Made by a program: the position numbers and the translations under genes. Below, one piece after another: positions 1-14,514 of a stretch of 64,000 nucleotides of DNA. The notes under the pieces were generated by a model. That model worked only from the letters and a program-made list of their open reading frames with translations, did no database searches and was not told the origin of the DNA. Position 1 is the stretch's first letter. Every line of letters begins with the position of its first letter. This DNA is from Nannobrachium achirus (taxonomy: Eukaryota; Chordata; Actinopteri; Myctophiformes; Myctophidae): contig OY997650.1 of the NCBI GenBank assembly GCA_963921795.1, positions 16,580,935 through 16,644,934 of the forward strand, read 5' to 3'.

Positions 1-40
1 AGGAAAAACAATAACAAGGGGATTATGGTCCCATCCCTAG

Positions 41-605
41 GTGAGGCAGCTGAGGAACCTGCGCTGGGGGGCCATCGGGGGCCACGTCTTCCAGTCCATC
101 CTGAGCAACAGGCACGGCTCTGGGAAGCAGTGTGTGTACGACCCCCAGGGGCCGCTGCAGGCCGGCTACACAGAACGCTACTTCACCGGACACTCCGCCC
201 AGGAGCACATCGGTAACACATTGGGAATTGTCAATCAAATCAGTTTAGTTAGGGGACAAATGCGGAAAATCAACCTCTGATTATTACATTCTGATTCTGC
301 ACATTATAATTATCTCTGAAAAGAGTTTAAGCTGCCCTATGTAACTTTCCTCTTTCCTCTTGTCTCCGTATTTGAACCAAAGTCACTTTACAAAACAAAA
401 CAGAATTCTAACTCCTAATTCTTTGCTCTCTCTCTCTCTCTCTCTCTCTCTCTAGATGGGGACCTGCTGCCATTCCAGTGGTGTTGTATTAAGTCATCTT
501 TATGTCAATTGTACCTAGACAAGAGACCCCTGGACCGTTGCCAAGGTTACGGCTGGGTCAGCCCAGACCACTGTATCCCAGCCAAGAAGGCAACTCAGGG
601 TCTCG
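41..605 (+). CDS. Exons encoding the AMOP domain of the mucin-like protein
   Basis: Exon 41-212 gives [18 protein letters not shown] and then a Cys-Val-Tyr-Asp stretch; exon 456-605 continues with [17 protein letters not shown] and a final CQGYGW segment. The paired WCC and the spaced C...LY...RP...C...Y pattern are the AMOP signature, an extracellular domain thought to act in adhesion. The intron between them (213-455) is in phase 1, and its polypyrimidine tract is a (TC)n microsatellite that runs directly into the TAG acceptor. Confidence 0.85.
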
Positions 606-3600
606 GTGAGGGACCTTACACAAAACATTACACTGAACAAACTGATAAATATATTCTTTTTAAACAACAACACCTTCTTATTCCCCTATGAGATACAATA
701 ATCCATCACAAAGAAATAAGACAGGAGAGTGATTCAGAGTGAGAATGGAATGTTTACTATGGAGAGAGAGAATTCAAGACAGGTACAGTACAGAAATAAT
801 GGATCAATGGTTCGTGCTCTCTCTGACAAATGATGTTTTGACATGAGTGTAAGTATGGTCATTTGGTCAGTCAATGGATGACGTTTCAACAGTTCATAGG
901 ATGTTTCCACAAATGACAAGACAAAGAGTTCATAGGTTCCTGAAGAGATGTCCTTCGCTGGTGTCTGCATGACACCAGGCTGAGCCTTATAAACCAAAAC
1001 AATTATCATTGTTTTAGATACAGGCTCCATGGCTGTAGTAGATAAGGCCTCATTTCTATCAGACAGAGACTTTGTGGGTATGGTACATGACATTAAAGCA
1101 TGGCACAGTCACACGCTGTGCCTAAGGGTCAGGTGGTCAGTTGGTCATCAATATGAATTGATAAAAAGATGATATAAACCACAACAAAATACCTAACACA
1201 AACGTTTCATTATTTATGTAGATGACAGTGTCATGACAATTTCATGCAGTGTAAATATAATACAGTTTTGGACATTATAAGGACTTTTAATACCTTTTTA
1301 ACACCTCAAAATGTGCCAAATTGTCAAATAATGTAAGAAAGAGGTGTTGTGAGTTTGTTGATCAGCTATTTTCACAATATTTATCTGTTGAACCAAGTCA
1401 AACAAAATGTAATGCGTCAACTCCTACAATGGGGGGTCCCCAGTTCAAATGTGATTATTTTGGGGGGCTGCGGCCTGAAAGGTTCGAGAACCACTGTATT
1501 ATATTTAGATCTTCTAATGCATCATCTTCTTGCTACTGTGTGTCATCCATTGCAGCGATGGTGTTCGGGAGCCTCCATTTCATCACGTTTGATGGGACAG
1601 AGTACTCGTTCAAGACCGTGGGAGAGTTTGTGATTGTGCGGCTGTCCTCTAATACTGGATCCAATATCTTCACCCTGCAAGGAGAGACCAAGAGGCTGCA
1701 GAACACCGCCCAGAACGCCCAGGTTCCTGTGGTTGTGCGCATGGCTGCCTTCCACCAGGGAATTGGCAAGGTCAGTTTGCGTGTGCAGTATACCTATGTG
1801 TGTGTTTTACAAGTCCATTTCAATAGTCTGTAACAGTATAGAAACAGGGATCTTCAACAGGGGGTCCGGGACCCCTAGAGTTACTACAGGGGATCCTCCA
1901 GATCTTTGAGTGATAGAAACTTTTTTATATTAACCACTGAACCCTAGTGTCCATATTCTGAGAACTTTAGCCGAAAATAGCCGATCTACAAGCTCACAAC
2001 GCCTCGCAAAAAAGAGCTTTGGTGTAGAGGGGAAGAAGAGCAGACTAAGCACAGGGTGATAGGTCAAGTTCATTAAGTATTGACGGTTCAAGTGGTTAAA
2101 TATCTGAAAACACAAATTGACATGAATCTAAAATACACTGATGATTGTGCTGTCAAATGATGACGCTATATGGAATCTATGAAAAGGTAGTGGGGGTCCC
2201 TGCTTCATCTCTCTCAACTAAGTGGTCCTTGGCCTGAAAACGTTGAAGACCCCTGGAATAGAAAATAAGAGCATATAATTTCCAAGGACAATCTTACTTG
2301 TCTTTAAGCGTCTGTGATTAAAGTTAGATCTATTCTTCAGAACGATACGAATGGCACTAGGCGGGGTGTCTGACCAAATTCTGGGCCCTGGCCGGCCTGG
2401 GTACTTTAACTATTGAAAAATAACAGATATACAAGCTCACAGCGCGGCGCTGCAAGCTTGTAGATCTGTTATTTTTTTCAAATCGTGAAAATTTGTCCTA
2501 GTCTTTGAATATTTCAAATCTTTCTAAGGTTTTTTGAAGAAAAAATAAATGTTTCTATGTCAGTGATGCGCAAGCGTTTTCATGTGAAGGAGCCCCAAAA
2601 AGATATGTATTTGGCCACAAACCCCCCAAGATATTTAGTTCCAGGTGTAACGGAGGTGATCCAAACCTCCCCACCTGGCTTCGAACCCGGGTCTCCCGTG
2701 TGAAAGTCCAATATCTTAACCATTACTCCAAAGGGATATCCCTATGGAACGAGGGCAGATACTAGACTTTTGAGGCTTCAGGCTGGGGCTGCCTGCGACT
2801 CTCTCCGCCACACTCACCCCCCTTTGACCTCCTCCTACGGGGAAGCCCGGATCCAAGTCACGGCACAAATGTAACGGAGGTGATCCGATCCTCCCCTCTC
2901 GGCTTCGAACCCGGGTCTCCCGCGTGAAAGTCCAATATCTTAACCATTACTTCAAAGGGATATCCTTATGGAATGAGGACAGATACTAGACTTTTGAGGC
3001 TTCAGGCGGGGGCTGCGACTCTCTCCGCCACACAGGGAACCCCCAGACGCAAAATTTGAGTTACAAATTGTACAAGCTCGCAGCGCCGCACTCGGTGCCG
3101 CGCTGTGAGCTTGTAGGCCTATATCTGCTATGTTTCAACGGCTAAAGAATAAAATAATTCCAGGTCCCTCCACCTTGGGCCCTAGTAACTCAGTCCCACT
3201 TTTCCCCAACCTTGTGACGCCCCTGGCACTAGGTGTCACATGGACGGACCACATCAGAAATGTGGACCTCTATGAGGAACTACCATTTTATTTGTGTTTG
3301 TGTTTTTCAGGTGGAGTGGAGGTGTGCTGATGATGCACTGCAGGGACTGCAGCTCCTGGTTGACGATGTTAATGTTCCCGTCTTTGTTGGTAATTAGCAT
3401 GTAGCTAATCGTTGCTGTCGGGTGGAAATCTTGTTTGTCAGGGGGATGTCCACAAAGAGCATAATGGTCAGGTGCACTAGCTGGCTGAACCACCAGGAGC
3501 CACCCCTCTAGTCAGTATTCAACCTATAGAACTCACAGCCTTCTTCAAGGCCCTGAATGGCACTGCAAGTTGAAACGCATAACCTATGCCGTTTTATTAA

Positions 3601-3714
3601 AGGCTTTCTAATTATTATTACAAAGCAGTGTGCCTTGGTATTTTGGGGTCATGACTTATTGATCACAAAGCAAATTCTGTCTAGTTTTCTTTTATGATAT
3701 GGCTGTATTTCTTT

Positions 3715-3765
<51 letters not shown>

Positions 3766-6700
3766 CACCTGCAAATAGAAGCCCCCACCACTACCTTGCC
3801 ATTAAATCACATTTCATATTGGCAGACGAGAAGAATATAGCACTGGAGCATCTCAGAATGTTAACTAACGTTTCAATGCAGAGGGTATATCTTCAGCAGG
3901 GTCTCTGGTGAAGATGCAACTCGGCATCGAAACATCAGTGAGAGCGTTCATCCTCCACTATTATTCCTGGGACACTGTGGGTTCATTTAGGGGGGTCTAA
4001 ATTGACCCATACAAGTCTATAACTCGTACAAATGGAACCAAATTTGGTTCCATTCCATTTGTACGCTGTCAGAGTTAAGGGAACCTTGAAATTTGAAAGT
4101 TTGAGAAACACTGCTCTATAGAGCATCGCAGTTGAAGCCCCACCCCGTCCTCACTCTGGTGTCGGAAGCGTTTTCCGCATTCATTTCTTCCATAGACATT
4201 TCATAAAGTATTTATTTAAACGTTTTTAAGCCTTGGACAATGCCACCTCGGCTGGAGAGGGATCGTGTCAATATTCACATTTTTTTGAATGCAAAGATTA
4301 ATTAGAAAGCTGAAAAAAAGGGCAGGGTACAAGACTGTGTACATCATTATTTTTAAAATTGCGGAAACTACACTCCCAGAATGCATAGCGAATGTTGTTG
4401 TTGTTTCCTGAAATAAAGCCCTTATATCACGCTCAGTTTAGTTATCCAGGCCAGCATATGGCCTGAAATGTAGTCATTGTCATCTCTGTGGACGCCCTTA
4501 TCGTTATCCTTAACATAGTGCATCATATTTGTAAAAGAAAGACGATCGCTCACGCAGTTCTGCTGACGTGCAATAATCCGCCGGGAAGACAGGGGGCAGT
4601 AGCTACTTCCGCGGTAACCGCAAGATACATGAAAGAAGAAGAAGCTAGACCAATCACATACGTCGATTTCACCGGATGTACATGTTTAGCAGTATGGGAA
4701 ATGCAGTTCTTCTCTGTGCGATCTTGATTAAAACGTGTTTTTACTAAAACTAGAGTGATTGCATACATACTCTGGGGTTCTACAGGAGCATATAGAACCA
4801 TTTTACAACCACCAGCCTAGTGGTAAGTGTACATTGAATTGCTACGACTTTGTGGCTGATAATGAAAAACGCTATGGTGAAAATGAATGGGTTGTTTACT
4901 TCCGACACCGCACTGCGATGCTCTATGGTATCTATCACTGCTCTAACGCTGCCCCCTGCTGTCCTTGCAGGTGTAGTGCACATGGGCGAGGAGGGATTTG
5001 CGATGCGCTGTACCTCTCACAGACGTTGCGCCGCAGTGTACGCCGGCGGCCTGCAGGTGGTGGTGTGGCGGGCGGAGGGCAGCGGCCAGCTGGCTGCCAT
5101 GGTGGAGGTGCCCCAGACCTTCTACAACCGCACCGTGGGCCTGCTGGGCCTCTGGAGCGCCAACCGCACCGACGACTTTGTCATGTCAGACAGCCGGCTC
5201 GTCCCCTGGGCGGGCCTCAACCTCCCCTCTGAGGAGAACCTGTATCGCTTCGGCATGTCCTGTGAGTTTTTCCACCACAACCACGCGTACCGTATGGGCC
5301 GTGCCCCCCCCCCCCCCCCCCCCCCCAAAAAAAAATCATATTTGAATTGAATTGAATTGAATTGGGGCCCCCTCACCCTGACAAGCACTTGGAATGTAGG
5401 GGTTGGGGCATTCAATTCAGTTTGACTCGGTTCCACAGATATTGAGAAAATAGCAGATCTACAAGCTCACAACACCTCGCGTTGCATAGCGCTGTGAGCT
5501 TGTAAATCGGCTATTTTCAAAAGAGAATTGCCTCTTTCTTATAATAGGCTATTTGACAATGTTTGACCAGTTTGGTCCTTTTCTTTCTTTTCTTTTGGTA
5601 TTAAAAAGGTCTTAAAATTCCCCTCTGAGGAGAACCTGTATCGCTTCGGCATGTCCTGTGAGTTTTTCCACCACAACCACGCGTACCGTATGGGCCGTGC
5701 CCCCCCCCCCCCCCCCCCAAAAAGAAAAAAAAAATCATATTTGAATTGAATTGAATTGAATTGGGGCCCCCTCACCCTGACAAGCACTTGGAATGTAGGG
5801 GTTGGGGCATTCAATTCAGTTTGACTCGGTTCCACAGATATTGAGAAAATAGCAGATCTACAAGCTCACAACACCTCGCGTTGCATAGCGCTGTGAGCTT
5901 GTAAATCGGCTATTTTCAAAAGAGAATTGCCTCTTTCTTATAATAGGCTATTTGACAATGTTTGACCAGTTTGGTCCTTTTCTTTCTTTTCTTTTGGTAT
6001 TAAAAAGGTCTTAAAATTCCTTAAATTGTCACTTCACTCACTGTCATCTGGGACCGGGACCCCCTCAAAATCATATGAGGACCCCCCCCTGGGGTCCCGA
6101 CCCACAGGTTGAGAACCACTGCTGTCAGGATGGGCTTTTGGACAGTGTGACTCAGTGTGTCATATCTCATAAGCCCATTTCTGTACACATTAAAAAGACC
6201 TGCATCCCCTCCACCCCTCAATACAATTCATTAATTTATATCTCACATTTCTGAGTTTGTTTTTCCTTGCAATTACCTATCCCACATTTGTGAGATAGCT
6301 GATCTACAAACTCAAATCGACATGTTGTGGGATTGTAGATCTGCTATTTTCTTTTTTTTTTGTAAACATTTCTGCGTTATGAATACTTTTACTTTTGGTA
6401 CTTTAAGTATATTTTGATGCCTGTACTTTTGCACTTTTACTCAAGTAAAATGTTGAATACAGGACTTTTACTTGTAACAGAGCATTTCCACGTGCTGTAT
6501 TAATACTTGGTATACTTTAGTACTTTTTACACGGTATTATGTCTATATGTCTGTGTGTGTCCCTACAGGGTCGGTCCCCGTCCCGGAGAGCCTGCTGTTC
6601 TCTCTCCCCTCCTTGGTGCCGTTCAACCCCACCTCCACGGCGGCGCTGCGGTTGGGGGTGAGCCCAGCGGAGCTGGCCCACCTGAGGACCAGCTGCCAGA

Positions 6701-9700
6701 ACAGCATGCAGTGTGTCCACGACACCCTGGCCTCAGGCAGCACTGACCTGGGCCTGCAGAGCCTGGAGGCCCACCGGCAGTACCACAACCTGGCTCTCAT
6801 CTATGGTATGAGAAAGCTGCACAGTCTGTGGAATCCTCAGTGTTCTGTTTGAACCCCATTTAGGCCTGAAAAATACCTAAAATATTTACAATACCAACTG
6901 CGCACGGAGGCGCAGTTGGTAGCGCTGTTGCCTCACAGCTAGAAGGTCCTGGGTTCGATTCCCCCCGGGGGACGCTGTGAGTGCTGGGGGCGTGTTTCCT
7001 CCTCCGCGTCATCAGCACCCACACCTTAGGTGGGGTTGGCGAAAGGGCCTTTCTGTGTGGAGTTTGCATGTTCTCCCCGTGTCTCCTAGTGAAGATACCC
7101 TCATAAAAACATGCAGTAATCCTACCTCCCCCTGGCCAGCCGGTGCTCCCCAGGCGTGGCAGAGGGAGAGCAGAAACCAGGGTTACAGGTTAGGCAATTG
7201 GCCATGGGTGAAAAAATGGGTTACAAAATCGTGGGATAAAAAGAGAAAGAAAGTCTAAATCTGCTATGCTTTTTTGGTTTTAATGGGTTTTAAAAACAAT
7301 TTCAGCTGAAATGTTGGGGGTGCGTTTAGGCCCTTCCTCAGGCTCCTTTCTGGATTTACAGAGATTTACAAGTGCAATGCATTTCTATGATGGAGGGCAA
7401 TCCAAGACAAGTGCAACAATCCAATAACTGGCAGTGGGGTTTCAAGTCACAACTTTAATGCTAATAACAAACGAACGATCAAGACGATCATGTCCCTGTG
7501 GTGTCAGAATAATTGTGTGAGAATAATAAATGAGATTGACTCACACACATTGCCTTGAGGCAGTAGTATTGTATTGTATTGAATTACATTCAGTTAATTA
7601 TATATTTGATAGAAAAATATTAAATGAACTCTCGGTTGCCCAGCAAAAATGAATTACAATTTACAATTTAGGCATTTAGCAGACGCTCTTAATCCCGAGC
7701 GATTTACAATAAGCAAGGTAATACGTCAGTACATCAACATCAATACATCAAATGCATAGAATAGTAATCTAAGAAAAATAACGTATGTAGACCAAGCACC
7801 TATTCAGTAAAAAACGATTTTTTTATAAAACCTAAAAAAGAAATGCTATCTAACTTTCATGTATGTTCATTGAGGGTAGGCGAGTAGCCTACTATGGTAA
7901 TTGCTATGGGCTAAGGTGGAGTCTGAAGAGGTGAGTCCACGGCGGAAGCTAGGGAGTGACTGAGTCTGTTGTTGTTCTAAGTGCGACAGGGAGTATATAC
8001 CACAGTTTGGGGGCCAGGAGGGAGAATTGTCTAGGATGAGTGGATTTTTGTCCTGGGGTTTCTAGCGAGGGTTCTGTCAGCACCCCTGCGTTAGCTGATC
8101 TGAGTGAACAAGTGGGGTTGTAGGAATCGATCAAGCTTTGGAGGTATGGCGGTGCCATACCTTTGGCGGCTTTGAAGGCCAGGTGGTAAAAGGATAGCCC
8201 CTCTGCCCCGTACCTGGGGGAGCGGAGAGATATTACCTTACCCAAACGACAGAGAGTGTTTTGTATTCTGTGTGGGCAGCAACTGGGAGCCAGTGGAGAG
8301 AGCGGAGAAGTGGGGAGACATGTGAACATTTTGGTTGGTTGAAGACCAAACGTGCCACGGCATTTTGGATTAGTGCACATGCCGGGAGGCCTGTGAGGAG
8401 AGTGTTACAGTAGTCAAGTTTTGATATGATGGCTGGATGAGGAACTGGGCTGACTCCAGGGTGAGGAAGGGTGACTGATCCTATGGATGTTATATAGTGT
8501 GAACCGAAGTCACCAATGTGTTTTCTATGGAAACAGTGAGATCTTGCTTGGGGCAAGATCTCACTGAGAAGCCGAGATGAAACGTGCTGAGCTGTTGTTT
8601 TAATATAGTGCACATGTGGTGGTTCTCAACCTGTGGTTTGGGACCCCCCAGGAGGGTCCCCACATGATTTTGGGGGGTCCCCAGATCACATGACCGTGAA
8701 GTGACAATTTAAAAACTTTTAAGACCTTTTTAAAAACTCAAAAAGAAAGAAAAGACCATTATTGCATCAGAAGTAATCACAAACTATAGGCTACTATAAA
8801 CATTGGTCAAACATTAACCAAATTGTCAAATAATATAAGAAAAGATTAAATAAACCTGAAAAGGTTGAGAACCATTGCACTAGTGATCCATTTTAAAGCA
8901 GATGTTTCTGTTCTGTCCAGGCAACATGCCCCCCATAGTGACAGAGCCCATGGTGATCCTAGGTAAGGTCAACTCCACCGTCAATGTCCAGATCATCGCT
9001 AAGGACACCAACAAAGACCCGGTCACCTACTCACTACTCTTCCCCAGACCACCACAGACCTCCATTGGCAATGGTGAGAAAAACACATCACTGATAATGA
9101 TGATGATAATAATAATAATAATAATAATAATTATACATTTTATCTATAATGCACTTTACATTAATGCAAACCTCAAAGTGCAAAATACTGATGCACACAC
9201 AAATGTGCGGACGCGGGCGCGTGTGTGTGTGTGCGCAAGTGTTCATGTGCTTATGTGCGTGTATATACCGGTATATGTACAGAGGCAATTCTTTGTCTTA
9301 TTCACCAGAATCAAATTAGCATTTCAAAACAAATATATAAAGCAGAGGGGACAACCTTCCTCTCTAGTGCTTTACTCTAAAGTGGAGTAAAAATGCAATT
9401 GCAATTTGAGCATGCAATGCCATCCAGCAATATAAGTGTTAGAGTTAAATGAACGCTGAATGAAGTCTCTGTTGAGTACCATGGCCACGTGTGTATGCTA
9501 CAGGTGATGGCTACTTCACGTGGACACCACTCAGCACCCAGCCAGTCCACCTCACCATCAAGGTCAACGACCAGCTCTTCAGTTCCCTGTTCACCCCCAT
9601 CCTGAAGGTGTGCAACTGTCACAACGGGGGAACCTGCCAGTACGACAGCGTCACAGAGAACCACATGCAGGGGAAGTTTCAGGTACAACAAAAGAGCAGG

Positions 9701-12700
9701 GAGGATGGTATCATCTTTTGCGTACATGTATTTAACAGCTTAAAAAGTGTGAAATGGACCCGAGGTGCAACTGTACTTGGATCATTTTTTCCTGTGTACA
9801 CCAAATCTATGAGGCCAGAAATTGCCAATCTACAAGCTCACAACGCATTGCAAGCGCATCGCAAAGCGTTGTGAGCTATGAGTTGTGAGCTCTGCTATGT
9901 TTGGCAAAAGTTCCCCCAGAATAGGGTTGCTTGGGTTCAAGTGGTCTTTGTTTGATGTAAGCCATTTACCATGAGAGGGAGTGGGTTGTTGGCTGATTTA
10001 CCAATGTTTCAGGGTTGTGGCGACCCTCGAATGGTAAATTGCTTTTCTACCACTTCTACCATATAAATGAAAGAAAACACAGTTGTAACTTGCAAGATTA
10101 TTTAGTTATACAACTGCAACACAACAGTGGGCAGGGTCCATGAGCCAACTCAAGGTTGTTGACTGATTTACCACTGTTTTAAGCCAATCAGAATCCAGTA
10201 TCTGAACATGTGACCACAAAAAGTGGTAGAAATTACATTTTACAATAGTGTTCTTAATTCCTTCCTTCCTTCCTTCCTTCCTTCCTTCCTTCCTTCCTTC
10301 CTTCCTTCCTTCCTTCCTTCCTTTCTTTCTTCCATACTACGGTATTACATACTATACAAGTAAGACGCCCTAAGGGCGAGAAGCGACCTCGCTGCGTTGC
10401 CATGGCTGACGTCATGGCCATGGTACCAGGGCAACGGCCGTATAAGGAGATATGTGTCATGGGACGTGTCATGCCACATGTCTAACTCGGGCAATATAAT
10501 CGACTCTGACTTATCTGGGTCTGACCTTATGGACTCCATATTTGGACAAGGACTTTTAGCTCCATATATGGAGCCGGCAAAGACATCTAGTGCTGGCATC
10601 AGTCTAATGTAGAGCTCCATATATGACATAGCTGACATATCGTGACATCAGTGAGATGTCACGAGCACACAGCCAAGCACTATATAGAGGGTGAGTGATT
10701 TTGAGTGACGGACAGGATCTGGTGGCTTTCATACTAAGTAGCGACCTACGGTTGCAATAATATATATTTATCCATCTCTCCTCTCCATCTCCAGGTGGTG
10801 GGGTGCCTGTGTCCCAAGGGTTTCCGGGGAAGGTTCTGCGAGAACGCCACTGACGTGTGTCGAGGGAAGCCCTGTTTCCCCGGGGTGGAGTGCCAGTCAG
10901 AGCCGGAGCCAGAGCAGTTCTCCTGCGGAGAGTGTCCTCCTGCAACCATCTTCCACGACAAACAAGGATACAAATGCTTTGAGAACGGTGAGTGGGCCTT
11001 GGGAGGCAACATGTACGGACATTTAGGAGCCCCTGGCTCACAGCATTACAGTATATACCAGGGGTCTTCAACGTTTTCAGGCTGAGGACCCCTTAGTTGA
11101 GAGAGAGATGAAGCAGGGACCCCCACAACCTTTCCATAGATTCCATATAGTTTGATTGTTTGACAGCACAATCATCAGTGTATTTTGGATTCATGTCAAT
11201 TTGTGTTTTCAGATATTTAACCACACCACTTGAACCGTCAATACTTAAAAACATTTTTACCTTTCATTCTGTACTTAGTCTGCTCTTTTTCCCCTCTACA
11301 CCAAAGCTCTTTGCCGAAAATAGCTGATCTACAAGCTCACAACGCCTCCCACCACAAGGTGTTGTGAGCTTGTAGAGCTGCTATTTTTGGCTAAAGTTCT
11401 CCAAATATGGACGCTAGGGTCCAAATGGTTAATATAAAAAAGGAGAAAAAAAGTTTATATCACACAAAGATTTGGAGGACCCCCTGTAGTAACTCTGAGG
11501 ACCCCCTTGGGGTCCCGGACCCCCTGTTGAAGACTCCTGATCTAGGGTGAAACCTGTGATCTCCAACCACCGGGTCACCCTGCCGTTACGAGAGCAACAT
11601 GTAGGTCACACACAGCAAAAAAAGACTTCGAGTGTTAATTTAACTGAGTTTAAAAATGGACCCGCAAAGGGGTGAACTAGGGTGTCCTACTTTATAAGAT
11701 AGGCCCAGTGACTTTCTGAGCCATGGAAGCTAAGACTAAACAAGGACAGCAGCAACAACATCAATACCCATTACTGTGAATGTGCCAGAATTAGCCCTGA
11801 TATCTACTTTATTCCGTGGTCATTAGGGAATGATTTATCTCCACACCAGGACAATTGCCCCGTCACATTACCGAGCCTAGGGAAAACACTGTTAATCCTG
11901 TTTATCTTACTTGTCCTTGTCCCCCCCCCTCCTCTTCCCTCCCGTCACAGACTTCTGTCAGCCTCCCTTCACCTTCCCCTGCCACAAAATGGCCATCTGC
12001 AACAGCACAGCCTACAACTACACCTGCACGTGCATGCCTGGCTACACTGGCAATGGAGTCAACTGCACAGGTACTGAACAATGCAGACACACTGCTATCG
12101 ATGTGAACTGCACAGCGTCTAGTCATTTGTTTTGCTTACTATACCATTATTACTGGTACTACTGCTATTCATTGTGGGCTCGCTGAAAGGCAAGACCAGT
12201 ATGTTATACCGGAACTTTATAGACCAAGGTTATTCTCCTAAAAAAAAGAAGAAAAAAAAAGAATAATTAGTACAAAGGCAGGGCCAATGAGGAGCAACGT
12301 TCTTGGTGACATCACCACCAACAAGTGCGACCTGATATAAATAACAACAACACACACATTAAATCGTATGTAGTATGTTCTCCCAAATCTTTATACAGTA
12401 TAGGGGATCTCATCTGAGGGATTGAATGTAGAAGTTATGTTGGAGTGCCCGTTGGGTAGATCTTTGTGCAAATACGTGTTGTTCCATGCGAGCCCACACT
12501 GTTTCGTAAGAACAGTATTTCTAGTTCCAATACTACTATGAGGACTGGTAATAAGCTAACAGGGCAAACTAGAGGTGTGCACGGTTGAGCTGTATGGCTC
12601 ATCAACTCTCATTTGGGGTCTGGTAATGGATTTCAGTTATTTTGTGTTTTCAGCACCCTCCGGTGGACAAAGAGACAAACACACTAATCTGAGACCATAC

Positions 12701-13216
12701 TTTGAAAGCCACTGAACAAAACCAGTGGTCCTCAACCTTTTCAGGCCGCGACCCCCAAAATAATCATATATTAACTGGGGACCCCCCACCCTGACAAGCA
12801 CTAAGAGTTACATTTTGTATAACGCGGTTCTATTGTGAAAATAGCAGATCGGCTATTTTCACAATTTCTGCCTCTAATATTTGACAATTTGGCCAATGTT
12901 TAATTTGTCATTTTAGAGGCATTCAACAGTCCTTAAATTCTCACTTCAGAAATGTGCAGATACCCTCTATACACTTAAACTGTGTTATTTGGTTTACAGT
13001 TAAGTGAGAAAACAATGTTGCACATTAAGTTAATAATTTGAGGACCACCCAAAATATCATCTGGGGACCCCCCTGGGGTTGAGAACCACTGAACAAAACC
13101 ACTGCTTGTCCACGTCAGGTCCAGGGACCACCAGCAGTGCACATTCTTTTTGGTTTAGTTTATTGTATTGTTTCTCATGTAATGTCTGACCTGTTTACAA
13201 ATAGAAATAGAAATAC

Positions 13217-13299
<83 letters not shown>

Positions 13300-14450
13300 A
13301 GCATGCACTTCACACTGTACTAAGGATGTAAATAATGTAGATGTATTTCTCTGTGTATTGTAGATAAAGATGAGTGCCTGCATCCAGAAGCGTGTCCCAA
13401 CGCCAAGTATGAGTGTGTCAACACCGCAGGCGGACACCACTGCTCCTGCAGGTACCAGAGCACCAAGGATGATCATGGATGTGGTATGTATACTATGCTT
13501 CTTCTTTTTCATTAATATTTGTATTAAAGTTAAGCACCATCATCCACACAGGAACGTTTGTCTTGCCAACTTCCTTAAATTATTTCACTTTTTTAAACAG
13601 ACTTCATAAATGTAAGAAATAATTATGTAAATGGCACATAATCTCGCTTTTGGAAACAAAGCATATACCGTAAAAGCAAAGACCAAATAGAAAGAGAAAA
13701 GAAAGTAGAGAAGGAAAGATCAGTTTAGTTGGAGATCCCTTGAATGGCTATGCCGCTATGTACTCTACAAAGGTTAGTTTTTTATATACATTTTAGGTTT
13801 AGTTTTAGTTTTTTTGTTGTAGTAGTTGGGGGCTAAACTTCCTAAAAAATGCTAGAAATTGGCCAAACAAAACTGCAACACGATGCAGTGTGTTGTGAGC
13901 TTGAACAGTAGATCTGCTGTTTTTGAAGTAATAAGAGTCCACATAGAAATCCACATACTCAAGTTAATTACAGATTAGAACAGAACAGACTCTCTGATGC
14001 TACGCAACAGATGAAAATGAAAAGGAACAAAACAGAGTGGGCGTTCCCTTTTATTTGATGATGGTTAGCCAGATTGAGTACAGATAGATATACACTTCTA
14101 CACAGATATACAGATCTACACATACATGCACTTGAGTACAGTACTCAAGTACTATATGCCTCTGTTTCTGATGCATGCACAGTGAAGTGAACTCTGCTGT
14201 GCTTGTGTGTGTTCACAGGTGACTCTGCCAATCCTCCAGGTGAGATGTCCCCCACGGCCTCCCCCTCTCTCCCTTTCCTCAGTAGTGCATGGTAGCGATG
14301 GTGCGGCTTCCGCTGTCGCTATGGCGAACATGCCCAAATATGGTAACGTGAGGTCATCACTGAGGCAGTTGCTATTTGTTTTTGTCTCCGCAGGGTTTAA
14401 TGTCTTCAATGTTTCCATGGGCTGGAGCGACAACAGTCAAACACTCAAAC

Positions 14451-14514
<64 letters not shown>

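Noticed and set aside
734-1093. 119-codon minus-strand open frame in a mucin intron
   Set aside because: No recognisable domain, no splice or start support; probably chance.
4368-4710. Possible transposon with AACTACACTCCCAGAATGC and GGGAAATGCAGTTC ends
   Set aside because: The two ends resemble each other only partly and no target duplication was found, so I did not list it as a feature.
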